A DNA stretch of 6,340 bases, taken from positions 1 through 6,340 of the forward strand of contig JANXOO010001383.1 of assembly GCA_025353525.1 (NCBI GenBank). The letters run 5' to 3'. Of this stretch, positions 1 to 6,340 are shown in pieces (position 1 is the first letter of the stretch; each line of letters opens with the position of its first letter). The translations under genes were made by a program, and so were the position numbers. The stretch comes from Schlesneria sp. (GTDB lineage Bacteria > Planctomycetota > Planctomycetia > Planctomycetales > Planctomycetaceae). The notes under the pieces are model-generated. The model was not told where the DNA came from and did no database searches. It was given only the letters and a program-made list of their open reading frames with translations.

Positions 1-2
1 CA

Positions 3-686
3 GGAGCGTGCAAGGGTGCTGCGATGATCTCACCGAACATGGCAACGATGCTTTGCGTCATCATGACAGACGCAAAGCTGGCTGCCGATGACGTCGCGAC
101 ATTTCTCAGGCACGGTGTGGCAGATTCGTTCAATTGCATCAGCGTCGACGGGCACGAGAGTACCAGCGATTCGGTGATTCTTCTGGCAAACGGCGCTTCC
201 GGCGCGGTGATCGGATCACCGACTGATCGCGAGACATTTCAGGCGGCGCTGGATGAAGTCTGCACCCGTTTGGCGACTGATATCATTCGCGATGCGGAAG
301 GGGCTCACCATTTCGTCGAATTGAACGTGACCGGCTGCCGAAACCGTGACGAAGCGTTTCGAATCGCAAAAGCGATCGCCGACAGCCCGCTGGTCAAGAC
401 GGCGATTTGCGGTGCCGACCCGAATTGGGGTCGAATCGTCTCGGCGGCCGGGTATGCGGGGGTTCCATTGCTCGAAACTGATATGACTCTGGTTGTTAAC
501 GGCTTTTTGCTCTATCGATCGGGGGCTCCTGTGGACTTCGACGCGGCGGAAGTGTCTGCCAGCATTCGGGACAACAGGAATGTCGTCGTCGATCTGTCGC
601 TGACGCACGGAATAGGGAAAATCCGGTATTGGACGAGCGATCTTACGAAAGAATATGTGGAATTGAATGCCGACTATACGACGTGA
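3..686 (+). CDS. argJ: ArgJ, glutamate N-acetyltransferase / amino-acid acetyltransferase (5' partial)
   Basis: ArgJ transfers the acetyl group from N-acetylornithine to glutamate, recycling acetyl in cytoplasmic arginine biosynthesis; some members also use acetyl-CoA. The reading frame is open to the left edge, so the ATG at 24 is internal and not the start. The visible 227 residues include the self-cleavage motif [14 protein letters not shown]. The family precursor cuts between Ala and Thr, so the Thr codon at 45-47 should be the first residue and nucleophile of the beta chain, which is complete here at about 213 residues. The conserved Lys upstream of it is codon 12-14. Other family motifs are DGHESTSDS, an EGA motif near residue 92 (counting from the ATG at 24), ADPNWGRI near 131-138 and the C-terminal NADYTT, whose Asn and last residue line the active site in known structures. 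The alpha chain lies outside the window. Oddities: KGAAM where KGxGM is usual, and EGAHH where EGATK is usual. Identification is very secure; whether it is mono- or bifunctional cannot be told. Confidence 0.96.
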   Translation, partial: GACKGAAMISPNMATMLCVIMTDAKLAADDVATFLRHGVADSFNCISVDGHESTSDSVILLANGASGAVIGSPTDRETFQAALDEVCTRLATDIIRDAEGAHHFVELNVTGCRNRDEAFRIAKAIADSPLVKTAICGADPNWGRIVSAAGYAGVPLLETDMTLVVNGFLLYRSGAPVDFDAAEVSASIRDNRNVVVDLSLTHGIGKIRYWTSDLTKEYVELNADYTT

Positions 687-839
687 CGCGTCGGATACTG
701 ACGGTCATGACGAACATCCGTTTGGCCGATTCGCGGAATGTCTGCCGTTCTCGGTTGAATCCCGTGCGCACTGCTCGTACGCTGTTGTCTCAACGGATTG
801 AAACTTTGGTGACAGAACCATGTTCCGTTCCCAAAGAAC

Positions 840-878
840 CCGGGGGCTTGTGCCACCCGGCTCGCCAGGGCCGGTTTT
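840..878 (+). terminator. Overlapping GC-rich hairpins with T-tract after argJ (possible terminator or attenuator)
   Basis: Two stems compete for the same bases. The first pairs 840-847 with 852-860 (eight base pairs, one bulged A at 855, loop TTGT). The second pairs CCGGC at 857-861 with GCCGG at 870-874 and is followed directly by TTTT at 875-878. Bases 857-860 are shared, so only one can form at a time. The pair lies 154 bases after the argJ stop and 76 before the dcd start. It may end argJ transcription or act as a leader switch for dcd. The second stem is short and the T-run is only four, so this is tentative; chance pairing in GC-rich DNA is a real alternative. Confidence 0.35.
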
Positions 879-953
879 CAAATCACGGGTTCCATTCGAC
901 CGGATGGGTTTCGTGCGAGCGTCCGTTCCATTCCCTCACGCATTGCCCTGTTG

Positions 954-1526
954 ATGATTCTGACTGGCGAAGAAATCAAGGCACAGTTAGGAACGAATAT
1001 CGTCATCGAACCTTTCGATGCCGCGATGCTCAATCCCAACAGCTATAACCTCAGCCTGCACGACGAGTTGCTGGTCTACGAGGAAATTGTGCTCGATGTT
1101 CGCCGCCCCAACCGCTATCGGCGACACCTGATTCCCCCGGAAGGTTTCGTATTGCAGCCGGGGCAGTTGTATCTGGGGAGGACGATCGAACGAACCGAGA
1201 CTCATAATCTGGTCCCGATGCTCGAAGGCCGTTCGTCGATCGGGCGACTGGGTCTTTTCGTGCATGTTACGGCGGGTTTTGGCGACGTTGGTTTCTGCGG
1301 ATTCTGGACCCTGGAACTTTACGCCGCTCATCCGATCCGAATCTATCGGGGACTGCCGATCTGCCAGATTATGTACCATGAGATCGTGGGCGAGGTGTCC
1401 GAGTATCGCAGCGGGAAATATCAGAACAATCACGATATTCAGCCCAGTCTGTTCTTCAAGGAGCTGCACGCTCCGGCAAAAGATCCGCAAATGCGACTGG
1501 CATTCGGGCAGGAAATGGCCGAATAG
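954..1526 (+). CDS. dcd: dCTP deaminase (possibly bifunctional dCTP deaminase/dUTPase)
   Basis: Dcd deaminates dCTP to dUTP in the cytoplasm, feeding dUMP to thymidylate synthase; some relatives also hydrolyse dUTP to dUMP. The protein begins MILTGEEIK and has 190 residues, close to the family norm. Numbered from the ATG at 954, visible motifs are LNPNSYNL near 26-33, EGRSSIGRLG near 91-100 (substrate-binding Arg and Ser residues), HVTAGFGDVGF near 104-114 and WTLEL near 118-122, whose Glu121 matches the catalytic Glu of the family. GKYQ near 154-157 belongs to the C-terminal lid over the nucleotide. I chose ATG 954 over the TTG directly before it (951) because homologues begin MIL. No Shine-Dalgarno sequence is visible. 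The body resembles the longer bacterial Dcd type (YLGRTIERT, GFCGFWTLEL) rather than the E. coli enzyme. The family call is very secure; possible dUTPase activity is inference from the TAGF stretch. Confidence 0.95.
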   Translation: MILTGEEIKAQLGTNIVIEPFDAAMLNPNSYNLSLHDELLVYEEIVLDVRRPNRYRRHLIPPEGFVLQPGQLYLGRTIERTETHNLVPMLEGRSSIGRLGLFVHVTAGFGDVGFCGFWTLELYAAHPIRIYRGLPICQIMYHEIVGEVSEYRSGKYQNNHDIQPSLFFKELHAPAKDPQMRLAFGQEMAE

Positions 1527-1587
1527 ATTGGCCGCAGGCGGGGCGGGCAGCCCTTAATGCGTCGCTCTGTTTCATTGGCAATGCCGC

Positions 1588-1620
1588 GACACCGCCGGAA
1601 TTTCCGATCGGTCTGGTGTC
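1588..1620 (+). repeat. Inverted repeat GACACC...GGTGTC in dcd-metH gap
   Basis: GACACC at 1588-1593 is complementary to GGTGTC at 1615-1620. Between them lie a short palindrome, CGGAA-T-TTCCG (1596-1606), and the perfect 8-mer CCGATCGG (1604-1611), so several inner pairings are possible. It starts 62 bases after the dcd stop. No T-run follows, so it is not a standard intrinsic terminator. It could be an RNA fold at the dcd 3' end or in a long metH leader, or chance. Confidence 0.35.
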
Positions 1621-1642
1621 ATCATCGCATCCGATACTGCGT

Positions 1643-1670
1643 ACACTGAACGTGCCGTGCGAGGCAGTGT
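1643..1670 (+). repeat. Inverted repeat ACACTG...CAGTGT upstream of metH
   Basis: ACACTG at 1643-1648 pairs perfectly with CAGTGT at 1665-1670 across a 16-base loop. It follows the 1588-1620 repeat by 22 bases, giving two stem-loops in tandem on the + strand. I could not match the pair to the SAM, SAH or cobalamin riboswitch consensus sequences that I know. A structured leader for metH is possible, but a 6-bp stem alone is weak evidence. Confidence 0.3.
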
Positions 1671-1738
1671 CCCTGAAGCAAATGAGTCAATTATCGCGAA
1701 AATCAGCAGGCGAAGCTCGACGTGGCTTGGCCATCGCT

Positions 1739-1759
1739 CGTAAAATCATAAATTTTACG
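1739..1759. promoter_or_regulatory. Perfect 8-bp AT-rich palindrome upstream of metH (candidate operator)
   Basis: CGTAAAAT at 1739-1746 and ATTTTACG at 1752-1759 form a perfect inverted repeat with a 5-base centre (CATAA). The site ends 46 bases before the metH ATG and is strikingly AT-rich for this region. The left arm contains TAAAAT (1741-1746), five of six matches to a sigma-70 -10 box, with a weak -35-like TCGACG 18 bases upstream (1717-1722). A dimeric regulator bound here would therefore block a promoter. It does not resemble the E. coli MetJ box (AGACGTCT) or the MetR site. As RNA it could instead form a weak hairpin. The repeat is certain; its role is inferred. Confidence 0.45.
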
Positions 1760-1805
1760 GTCAAAATCGTGACAGTTTAACGTTTCCAGTACGAACGAAT
1801 TACCG

Positions 1806-4800
1806 ATGCCCCACCGACCTGATGGCTATTTTGAACAGTTGCTCTCTGAACGAATCCTCGTCCTCGACGGTGCGATGGGTACGATGATTCAGCGGTATTC
1901 CCCGACGGAGGCTGACTACAGGGGTGAGCGATTCGCCAAACACCCGATCGATCTCAAGAACGCCGGAGATGTGCTCGTTCTCACGCAGCCGGGAATGATC
2001 TCCGAAATTCACAGGCAATACCTGACGGCCGGTGCTGATATCATCGAAACAGATTCGTTCAATGCAAATATCATTTCGCTGGAAGAATTCGGATTGGCCG
2101 AGCTGACCGGCGAAATCAATGTGACCGCCGCACGACTCGCTCGCTCAGTCTGCGACGAGTTTGCTGCTGCGAATCCGAACAAACCCCGCTTCGTCGCGGG
2201 CAGTATCGGTCCCACGAAAGTGTTGTTGTCGTTCAATGCAGACAAACCGGGTTACCGGCCCGTGAACTTTGATCAAATGGTGGCGTCGTACGCAGTCCAG
2301 ATTCGCGGACTGATCGAAGGGGGCGTCGACCTGCTGCTTCCCGAAACATCGTTCGACACGCTGAACATGAAGGCGTGCCTGTTTGCGATCGAGGATGTTT
2401 TTGCCGAACTGGGCGTTCGTTTGCCCGTCATGGTCTCGGGTACGATCTTCAATGGTGGCAGAACGTTGACGGGGCAATCGGTCGAATCGTTCTGGACATC
2501 GGTCTCGCACGCATCGACGTTAACGATCGGGCTGAATTGTGCTCTTGGCCCAAAGCAAATGAGACAATATGTCGAGACGCTGGCCAACATCGCACCAAAG
2601 TACATCAGTTGTTACCCGAATGCAGGGATGCCCGACGGTTTTGGCGGATTCGATTCCAACCCGTCCGAAGTCGCCGCCAATCTGCGCGAGTTTGCCAGGA
2701 ATGGCTGGGTCAATATCGTTGGTGGTTGTTGCGGGACAAATCCCGATTTCATCAAAGCGATTTCCGAAGCGGTCGACGGCGTCAAACCGCGTCAGATTCC
2801 GGATCGGACAGGGACATCCACATACTGCGGCAAGGAACATGTGGAGCTGTTGCCCAGTTCAAACTTTATGATGATTGGTGAACGGACCAATGTCACCGGA
2901 TCGCGCAAGTTTGCCCGACTGATCAAAGAAGGGAAATTTGATGATGCCCTGGCGGTCGCGCGCGAACAGGTCGAAGGTGGCGCGAATATGATCGATGTCA
3001 ACATGGACGAAGGACTGCTCGACAGTCATGCGGCCATGACGACATTCGTCAACCTGATCTCTGACGATCCGGATGTCAATAAAGTCCCGGTGATGGTCGA
3101 CAGTTCGAAATTCAGCGTGATCGAAGCAGGACTGAAATGCCTGGACGGCAAAGGGGTCGTCAATTCGATCAGCATGAAAGAGGGCGAAGCGACGTTCCTG
3201 GCTCAAGCACGCCGCATCAGACGATACGGAGCGGCAGTGGTGGTCATGGCCTTTGACGAAAAAGGTCAGGCGACCGACTGCGCGGATAAAGTCCGCATCT
3301 GCAAACGCGCCTACGACCTGTTGACGCAACAGGCGGGATTCCCGCCAGACGATATCATTTTCGATGCGAACATCCTGACCGTCGGAACGGGGATGGATGA
3401 GCATTCAAATTATGCTGTCGAATTCATCGAAGCGATACGCCGCATCAAAACCGAATGCCCGGGTGCCAAAACTTCGGGCGGTGTCAGTAATGTCTCATTT
3501 TCGTTTCGCGGTAATGATGTTGTTCGCGAAGCGATGAACGCGGCTTTTCTGTACCACGCCATTCAGGCCGGTCTCGACATGGGGATCGTCAACGCCGGGC
3601 AACTGGAAGTCTACGAAGAAATCGACAAGGAATTACTCGTCCGGATCGAAGATGTCCTGCTGAATCGCCGACCCGATGCGACGGAGCAACTGATCGCGTT
3701 TTCCGAAAAATTCAAAGGGGGAACAAAGGAGCAGGTCGAAGCAGGGGTCGAGGAATGGCGACTGGGACCGGTCGAAGACCGTTTGAAGCACGCGCTGTTA
3801 AAAGGGATCACCGACCACATCGACACCGATACAGAAGAAGCACGACTCAAGTACGGCAAACCGCTCGACATCATCCAGGGACCGCTGATGGACGGGATGA
3901 ACGTTGTCGGCGAACTGTTCGGGGCGGGGAAAATGTTTCTACCGCAGGTCGTCAAGAGTGCTCGCGTCATGAAGAAGGCCGTCGCTTACCTTGAACCGTT
4001 CATGGAGGCCGAGCGACTTGCTGCCGAGCAGGCGTTGGCACCCGGCGAAACCGCCGTGGCGGTCGATACGTCGCGCGGTCGTGGTCGAGTCGTACTCGCT
4101 ACGGTCAAAGGAGATGTTCATGACATTGGCAAGAATATTGTCGGTGTCGTCTTGCGTTGCAACAGCTTCGATGTCATCGACCTGGGTGTCATGGTCTCGT
4201 GCGACAAGATCCTGGAAGTCGCTCGCGAAAAGGGAGCTGATGTCATCGGCCTGAGTGGTCTGATTACACCGTCTCTCGACGAGATGGTTCACGTCGCCAA
4301 AGAAATGCAGCGACTGAATTACAAGATTCCATTGTTGATTGGCGGTGCCACGACTTCGGCCAGGCATACTGCGGTGAAAATCGCTCAACACTACGATCTT
4401 CCGATCGTCCATGTTGTCGATGCGTCGTTGTCCGTCCCGGTGGTCGAGAACTTGCTGGACGATAATCGCAGGCCGGATTTCATCGAAAGAAACAAGGCAT
4501 CCCAGGCCCGGGACAGGTCGACCTACGAGGCAATGCAGTCCAATCGAAAGCTTGTCCCGTATGCAGAGGCATTTGCCAAACGGTTTCAGACCGACTGGAA
4601 AAACGTTCGGATCGATACACCGTCGTTCGTTGGTACTCGGGTGCTGAACGATGTTCCGCTCGACGCACTGGTGCCGTACATCGACTGGTCACCTTTTTTC
4701 CAGACATGGGAACTGAAAGGAAAATATCCGAAAATCTTTACAGATCCGGTTGTCGGCGAGCAGGCTCGAAAAGTCTTTGACGATGCGCAGGCACTGTTGC

Positions 4801-5546
4801 GCCGAATCATTGAGGAAAAACTGCTGACGGCGCGAGGGGTCTTCGGATTTTGGCCCGCTGCATCGGAGGGAGATGATATCGTTGTACAACACGTTGAAAA
4901 CGGGAAATCAGTCGCTGACCGGTCATTGACGACTCGATTCTCGATGCTCCGGCAACAGTGGGAGCGACCTGGGCAGGGCGACTTTCGTTCGCTTGCCGAC
5001 TATGTCGCACCTTCTGATTCCGGGCGCGGCGACTACCTGGGGGCATTTGCGGTCACAACAGGAATCGGTTGCGATGAATTGGCCGACAAATTCCAGAACG
5101 AGCTGCACGACGACTATCAGTCGATTATGACCAAGGCACTTGCTGACCGGTTGGCGGAAGCATTCGCTGAGTATCTGCACAAGCAGGCTCGCGACGCCTG
5201 GGGATATGGTCGCGACGAAGGCCTGTCGACCGACGATTTGATCAACGAAAAATATCGGGGCATCCGCCCGGCTCACGGTTACCCCGCGTGCCCGGATCAC
5301 ACCGAGAAGACAAAGCTGTTTGCGCTCCTCGATGCCGAACGCGCGACGGGAATTCGATTGACGGAAAGCTACGCCATGCATCCGGCCTCCAGCGTCTGCG
5401 GCCTCTATTTCGCTCATCCGGAATCCCGTTATTTCAGCGTCGACAAAATCACCAAAGATCAGGTCGACGATTATTCCCGAAGAAAGGGGATGGACTCAGC
5501 GGTTCTGGAACGATGGCTGTCGCCAAACCTTGGATACGATCGCTGA
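1806..5546 (+). CDS. metH: MetH, cobalamin-dependent methionine synthase
   Basis: MetH moves a methyl group from 5-methyl-THF to homocysteine through methylcobalamin, making methionine and free THF in the cytoplasm. All modules are present in 1246 residues (E. coli 1227). The homocysteine domain is about 12-322, with zinc ligands Cys245 (GLNCALG) and Cys308/Cys309 (GGCCG). The pterin domain is about 353-615 ([30 protein letters not shown]). The cobalamin cap is about 640-735 ([24 protein letters not shown]). The B12 domain is about 761-890, with DVHDIG at 770-775 and cobalt-ligating His772, [10 protein letters not shown], and LIGGATTS. The AdoMet reactivation domain is about 905-1246 ([21 protein letters not shown] at 1154-1168, ending NLGYDR). 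ATG 1806 is the first start codon after an in-frame TGA at 1770, and the N-terminus aligns with E. coli; no Shine-Dalgarno is visible. The linker before the B12 domain (about 736-761) is roughly a dozen residues longer than in E. coli. No key residue is missing, so the enzyme should be active and self-reactivating given a flavodoxin-type partner. Confidence 0.98.
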   Translation: MPHRPDGYFEQLLSERILVLDGAMGTMIQRYSPTEADYRGERFAKHPIDLKNAGDVLVLTQPGMISEIHRQYLTAGADIIETDSFNANIISLEEFGLAELTGEINVTAARLARSVCDEFAAANPNKPRFVAGSIGPTKVLLSFNADKPGYRPVNFDQMVASYAVQIRGLIEGGVDLLLPETSFDTLNMKACLFAIEDVFAELGVRLPVMVSGTIFNGGRTLTGQSVESFWTSVSHASTLTIGLNCALGPKQMRQYVETLANIAPKYISCYPNAGMPDGFGGFDSNPSEVAANLREFARNGWVNIVGGCCGTNPDFIKAISEAVDGVKPRQIPDRTGTSTYCGKEHVELLPSSNFMMIGERTNVTGSRKFARLIKEGKFDDALAVAREQVEGGANMIDVNMDEGLLDSHAAMTTFVNLISDDPDVNKVPVMVDSSKFSVIEAGLKCLDGKGVVNSISMKEGEATFLAQARRIRRYGAAVVVMAFDEKGQATDCADKVRICKRAYDLLTQQAGFPPDDIIFDANILTVGTGMDEHSNYAVEFIEAIRRIKTECPGAKTSGGVSNVSFSFRGNDVVREAMNAAFLYHAIQAGLDMGIVNAGQLEVYEEIDKELLVRIEDVLLNRRPDATEQLIAFSEKFKGGTKEQVEAGVEEWRLGPVEDRLKHALLKGITDHIDTDTEEARLKYGKPLDIIQGPLMDGMNVVGELFGAGKMFLPQVVKSARVMKKAVAYLEPFMEAERLAAEQALAPGETAVAVDTSRGRGRVVLATVKGDVHDIGKNIVGVVLRCNSFDVIDLGVMVSCDKILEVAREKGADVIGLSGLITPSLDEMVHVAKEMQRLNYKIPLLIGGATTSARHTAVKIAQHYDLPIVHVVDASLSVPVVENLLDDNRRPDFIERNKASQARDRSTYEAMQSNRKLVPYAEAFAKRFQTDWKNVRIDTPSFVGTRVLNDVPLDALVPYIDWSPFFQTWELKGKYPKIFTDPVVGEQARKVFDDAQALLRRIIEEKLLTARGVFGFWPAASEGDDIVVQHVENGKSVADRSLTTRFSMLRQQWERPGQGDFRSLADYVAPSDSGRGDYLGAFAVTTGIGCDELADKFQNELHDDYQSIMTKALADRLAEAFAEYLHKQARDAWGYGRDEGLSTDDLINEKYRGIRPAHGYPACPDHTEKTKLFALLDAERATGIRLTESYAMHPASSVCGLYFAHPESRYFSVDKITKDQVDDYSRRKGMDSAVLERWLSPNLGYDR

Positions 5547-5620
5547 AACCCGCCCGTTCAAGTTTTTTGTTCAGACCCGTATCATCGTTTAAGGCACTTT
5601 GACGTGAGGCGTGATCGTCG

Positions 5621-5637
5621 CAGACTAAAAAGTCTCA
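5621..5637. repeat. Small inverted repeat in convergent metH/SWIM gap
   Basis: AGACT at 5622-5626 and AGTCT at 5631-5635 form a perfect 5-bp stem around AAAA, overlapping the TGA stop of the minus-strand gene (5635-5637). The 88-base gap between the two stops also has a T6 run at 5563-5568 on the metH side, preceded only by a 4-bp stem (TGAA 5544-5547 with TTCA 5557-5560). Some shared termination function is plausible, but neither signal is a strong intrinsic terminator. Confidence 0.2.
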
Positions 5638-6340
5638 GGACTTCGTTCGCGCCGATTTGACGATCTTCATTGTTTTGCTACGGCCAATTCTTGCGGGCGG
5701 AGAATCGGCAACCTTTGCGGCCTTCTTCTTAACAGATTTCTTCGCGACAGCTTTCTTTGTCACCGTCTTCCTTGAAGCTTTTCGCGGTGGCACCGACTTT
5801 GTGGCGGCTGATGACAGATCAACTGAATCGCCTGGCTTCCTGCTTTTCCGACGACTGTTGGTTGTTTCAATCGCGACAGACTTTTTTGCGACAGACGGCG
5901 TTTTGGCTGGTTTCTTCGTTGTTTTCGCGGGCTTTTTCTTTGTTGGAGTTGACGCAGAAGGAGCGTTTGCCGATTCCAGTTCGATGCCGAATATGCTACC
6001 CAGATCGCCGTCAGAGATTCCCGAATTCTTCGTATTGAACGCCCGATCCAGGTTGTCAGCCGTCGTTGCCTGACTGATCAGTTCGAGGTGGTCGACGTTT
6101 CGCAGCGTGAACAACAATTGGGGTTGTTGGTCAAGACGAACGGCAACACCGTAAAACGTGGCGGCAATATGCTTGCAGACTCCGGCAGAATCGGGGCAAC
6201 TGCAAGTCATCGAGATCTGTTTCTTGTGCGGAAATAGTCCGTCGCCTTCCCGCGTCAGCCGTTGCATCACTCCGTCGCTGAATCGCCCTTGCAACAAGTC
6301 GAGCAGCGATTCAATTTCCTGGGCACAGTCTTTGGAAATG
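5635..6340 (-). CDS. SWIM zinc-finger protein with lysine-rich C-terminal tail (5' partial)
   Basis: This gene runs leftward from beyond the right edge. The frame is open from codon 6339-6337, giving about 234 visible residues, and the possible TTG at 6297 is internal. The segment LLDLLQGRFSDGVMQRLT...GLFP, then CSCPDSAGVCKH, matches the C-terminal half of the bacterial SWIM family. The zinc ligands CxC-x6-CxH fall at codons 6204-6202, 6198-6196, 6177-6175 and 6171-6169. Then comes the family segment YGVAVRLDQQPQLLFTLRNVDHLELI. SWIM domains bind zinc and are thought to contact DNA or protein; in bacteria they often neighbour SNF2-type helicases, but whether one lies here is outside the window. 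After a short acidic linker (ISDGDLGSIFGIELE) the last 103 residues are strongly basic and low in complexity. The exact function is unknown; a nucleic-acid-binding role is inferred. The family call is secure. Confidence 0.88.
   Translation of the reverse strand, partial: ISKDCAQEIESLLDLLQGRFSDGVMQRLTREGDGLFPHKKQISMTCSCPDSAGVCKHIAATFYGVAVRLDQQPQLLFTLRNVDHLELISQATTADNLDRAFNTKNSGISDGDLGSIFGIELESANAPSASTPTKKKPAKTTKKPAKTPSVAKKSVAIETTNSRRKSRKPGDSVDLSSAATKSVPPRKASRKTVTKKAVAKKSVKKKAAKVADSPPARIGRSKTMKIVKSARTKS
5638..5946 (-). other. Histone-H1-like basic tail region of the SWIM protein
   Basis: This stretch encodes the last 103 residues of the SWIM protein. By hand count it has 26 Lys and 8 Arg against 4 acidic residues, with many Ala, Pro, Ser and Thr. 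The hexamer KKPAKT occurs twice, seven residues apart, followed by looser AKKS, TKKAVAKKS and VKKKAAK units. This is the composition of eukaryotic H1 tails and bacterial H1-like proteins such as Hc1 and AlgP, which bind DNA without fixed structure. The frame stays open to a clean TGA. Confidence 0.75.

Noticed and set aside
798..826. Sigma-70-like promoter TTGAAA, 17 bases, TGTTCC upstream of dcd.
   Set aside because: The -35-like box is good, but the -10-like box matches poorly and nothing else supports it.
880..930. tRNA-like T-arm (GGGTTCCATTCGACC) after the hairpins in the argJ-dcd gap.
   Set aside because: The stretch lacks the TTCGA loop in the right place, and no acceptor, D-arm or anticodon arm can be assembled around it.
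629..1048. A 139-codon open frame (+) spanning the argJ-dcd gap.
   Set aside because: It overlaps the end of argJ and the start of dcd in another frame. Its product is Arg/Cys-rich with no family resemblance, as expected of a chance frame in GC-rich DNA.
1527..1805. Cobalamin or SAH riboswitch upstream of metH.
   Set aside because: No B12-box-like GCCACTG is present. GCGAGGCAG (1659-1667) and CAGGCGAAGCTCG (1707-1719) only loosely recall the SAH consensus halves, without the conserved core between them.
2859..3404. A 181-codon minus-strand frame inside metH, and several similar antisense frames across metH.
   Set aside because: metH is intact on the + strand with full domain conservation. 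The antisense products show no recognisable motifs and follow from codon bias.
5657..6073. A 138-codon plus-strand frame with a Phe-rich, membrane-like product.
   Set aside because: It is the reverse complement of the lysine-rich tail of the SWIM gene: Lys codons (AAG/AAA) read as Phe/Leu-like codons on the other strand. The SWIM motif fixes the true strand.

Overview
The window holds four genes that look like ordinary chromosomal housekeeping or accessory DNA. In order they are the 3' half of argJ (+), dcd (+), a complete cobalamin-dependent methionine synthase metH (+), and, convergent to these, the 3' part of a SWIM zinc-finger protein gene (-) that runs off the right edge. The DNA is moderately GC-rich, codon use is uniform, and I see no insertion sequence, integrase, CRISPR array, tRNA or rRNA. 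The style of the proteins suggests a Planctomycetota-like bacterium: the longer Dcd type, a SWIM protein with a lysine-rich histone-H1-like tail, and starts without clear Shine-Dalgarno sequences. This is an inference from protein style, not from a marker gene.

Layout. 3-686: ArgJ, from just before its self-cleavage site to its natural C-terminus (arginine biosynthesis). 687-953: non-coding gap with two overlapping, mutually exclusive GC-rich hairpins, the second followed by TTTT; a terminator or attenuator is possible. 954-1526: Dcd (dCTP to dUTP, thymidylate supply). 1527-1805: 279-base gap with three inverted repeats, including a perfect 8-bp AT-rich palindrome 46 bases upstream of metH. 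1806-5546: MetH, all modules intact. 5547-5634: 88-base convergent gap. 5635-6340 (-): SWIM protein.

The genes do not form an obvious pathway. ArgJ serves arginine synthesis, Dcd serves pyrimidine deoxynucleotides, and MetH serves methionine and folate recycling. Dcd and MetH are linked only loosely through folate-dependent one-carbon metabolism, since thymidylate synthesis uses methylene-THF and MetH regenerates THF. The gaps of about 270 bases suggest separate transcription units rather than a tight operon.

I found no convincing undescribed multi-gene system. The items most worth a second look are the histone-like tail fused to a SWIM zinc finger, the structured leader and palindrome before metH, the alternative hairpins before dcd, and whether this Dcd also hydrolyses dUTP.
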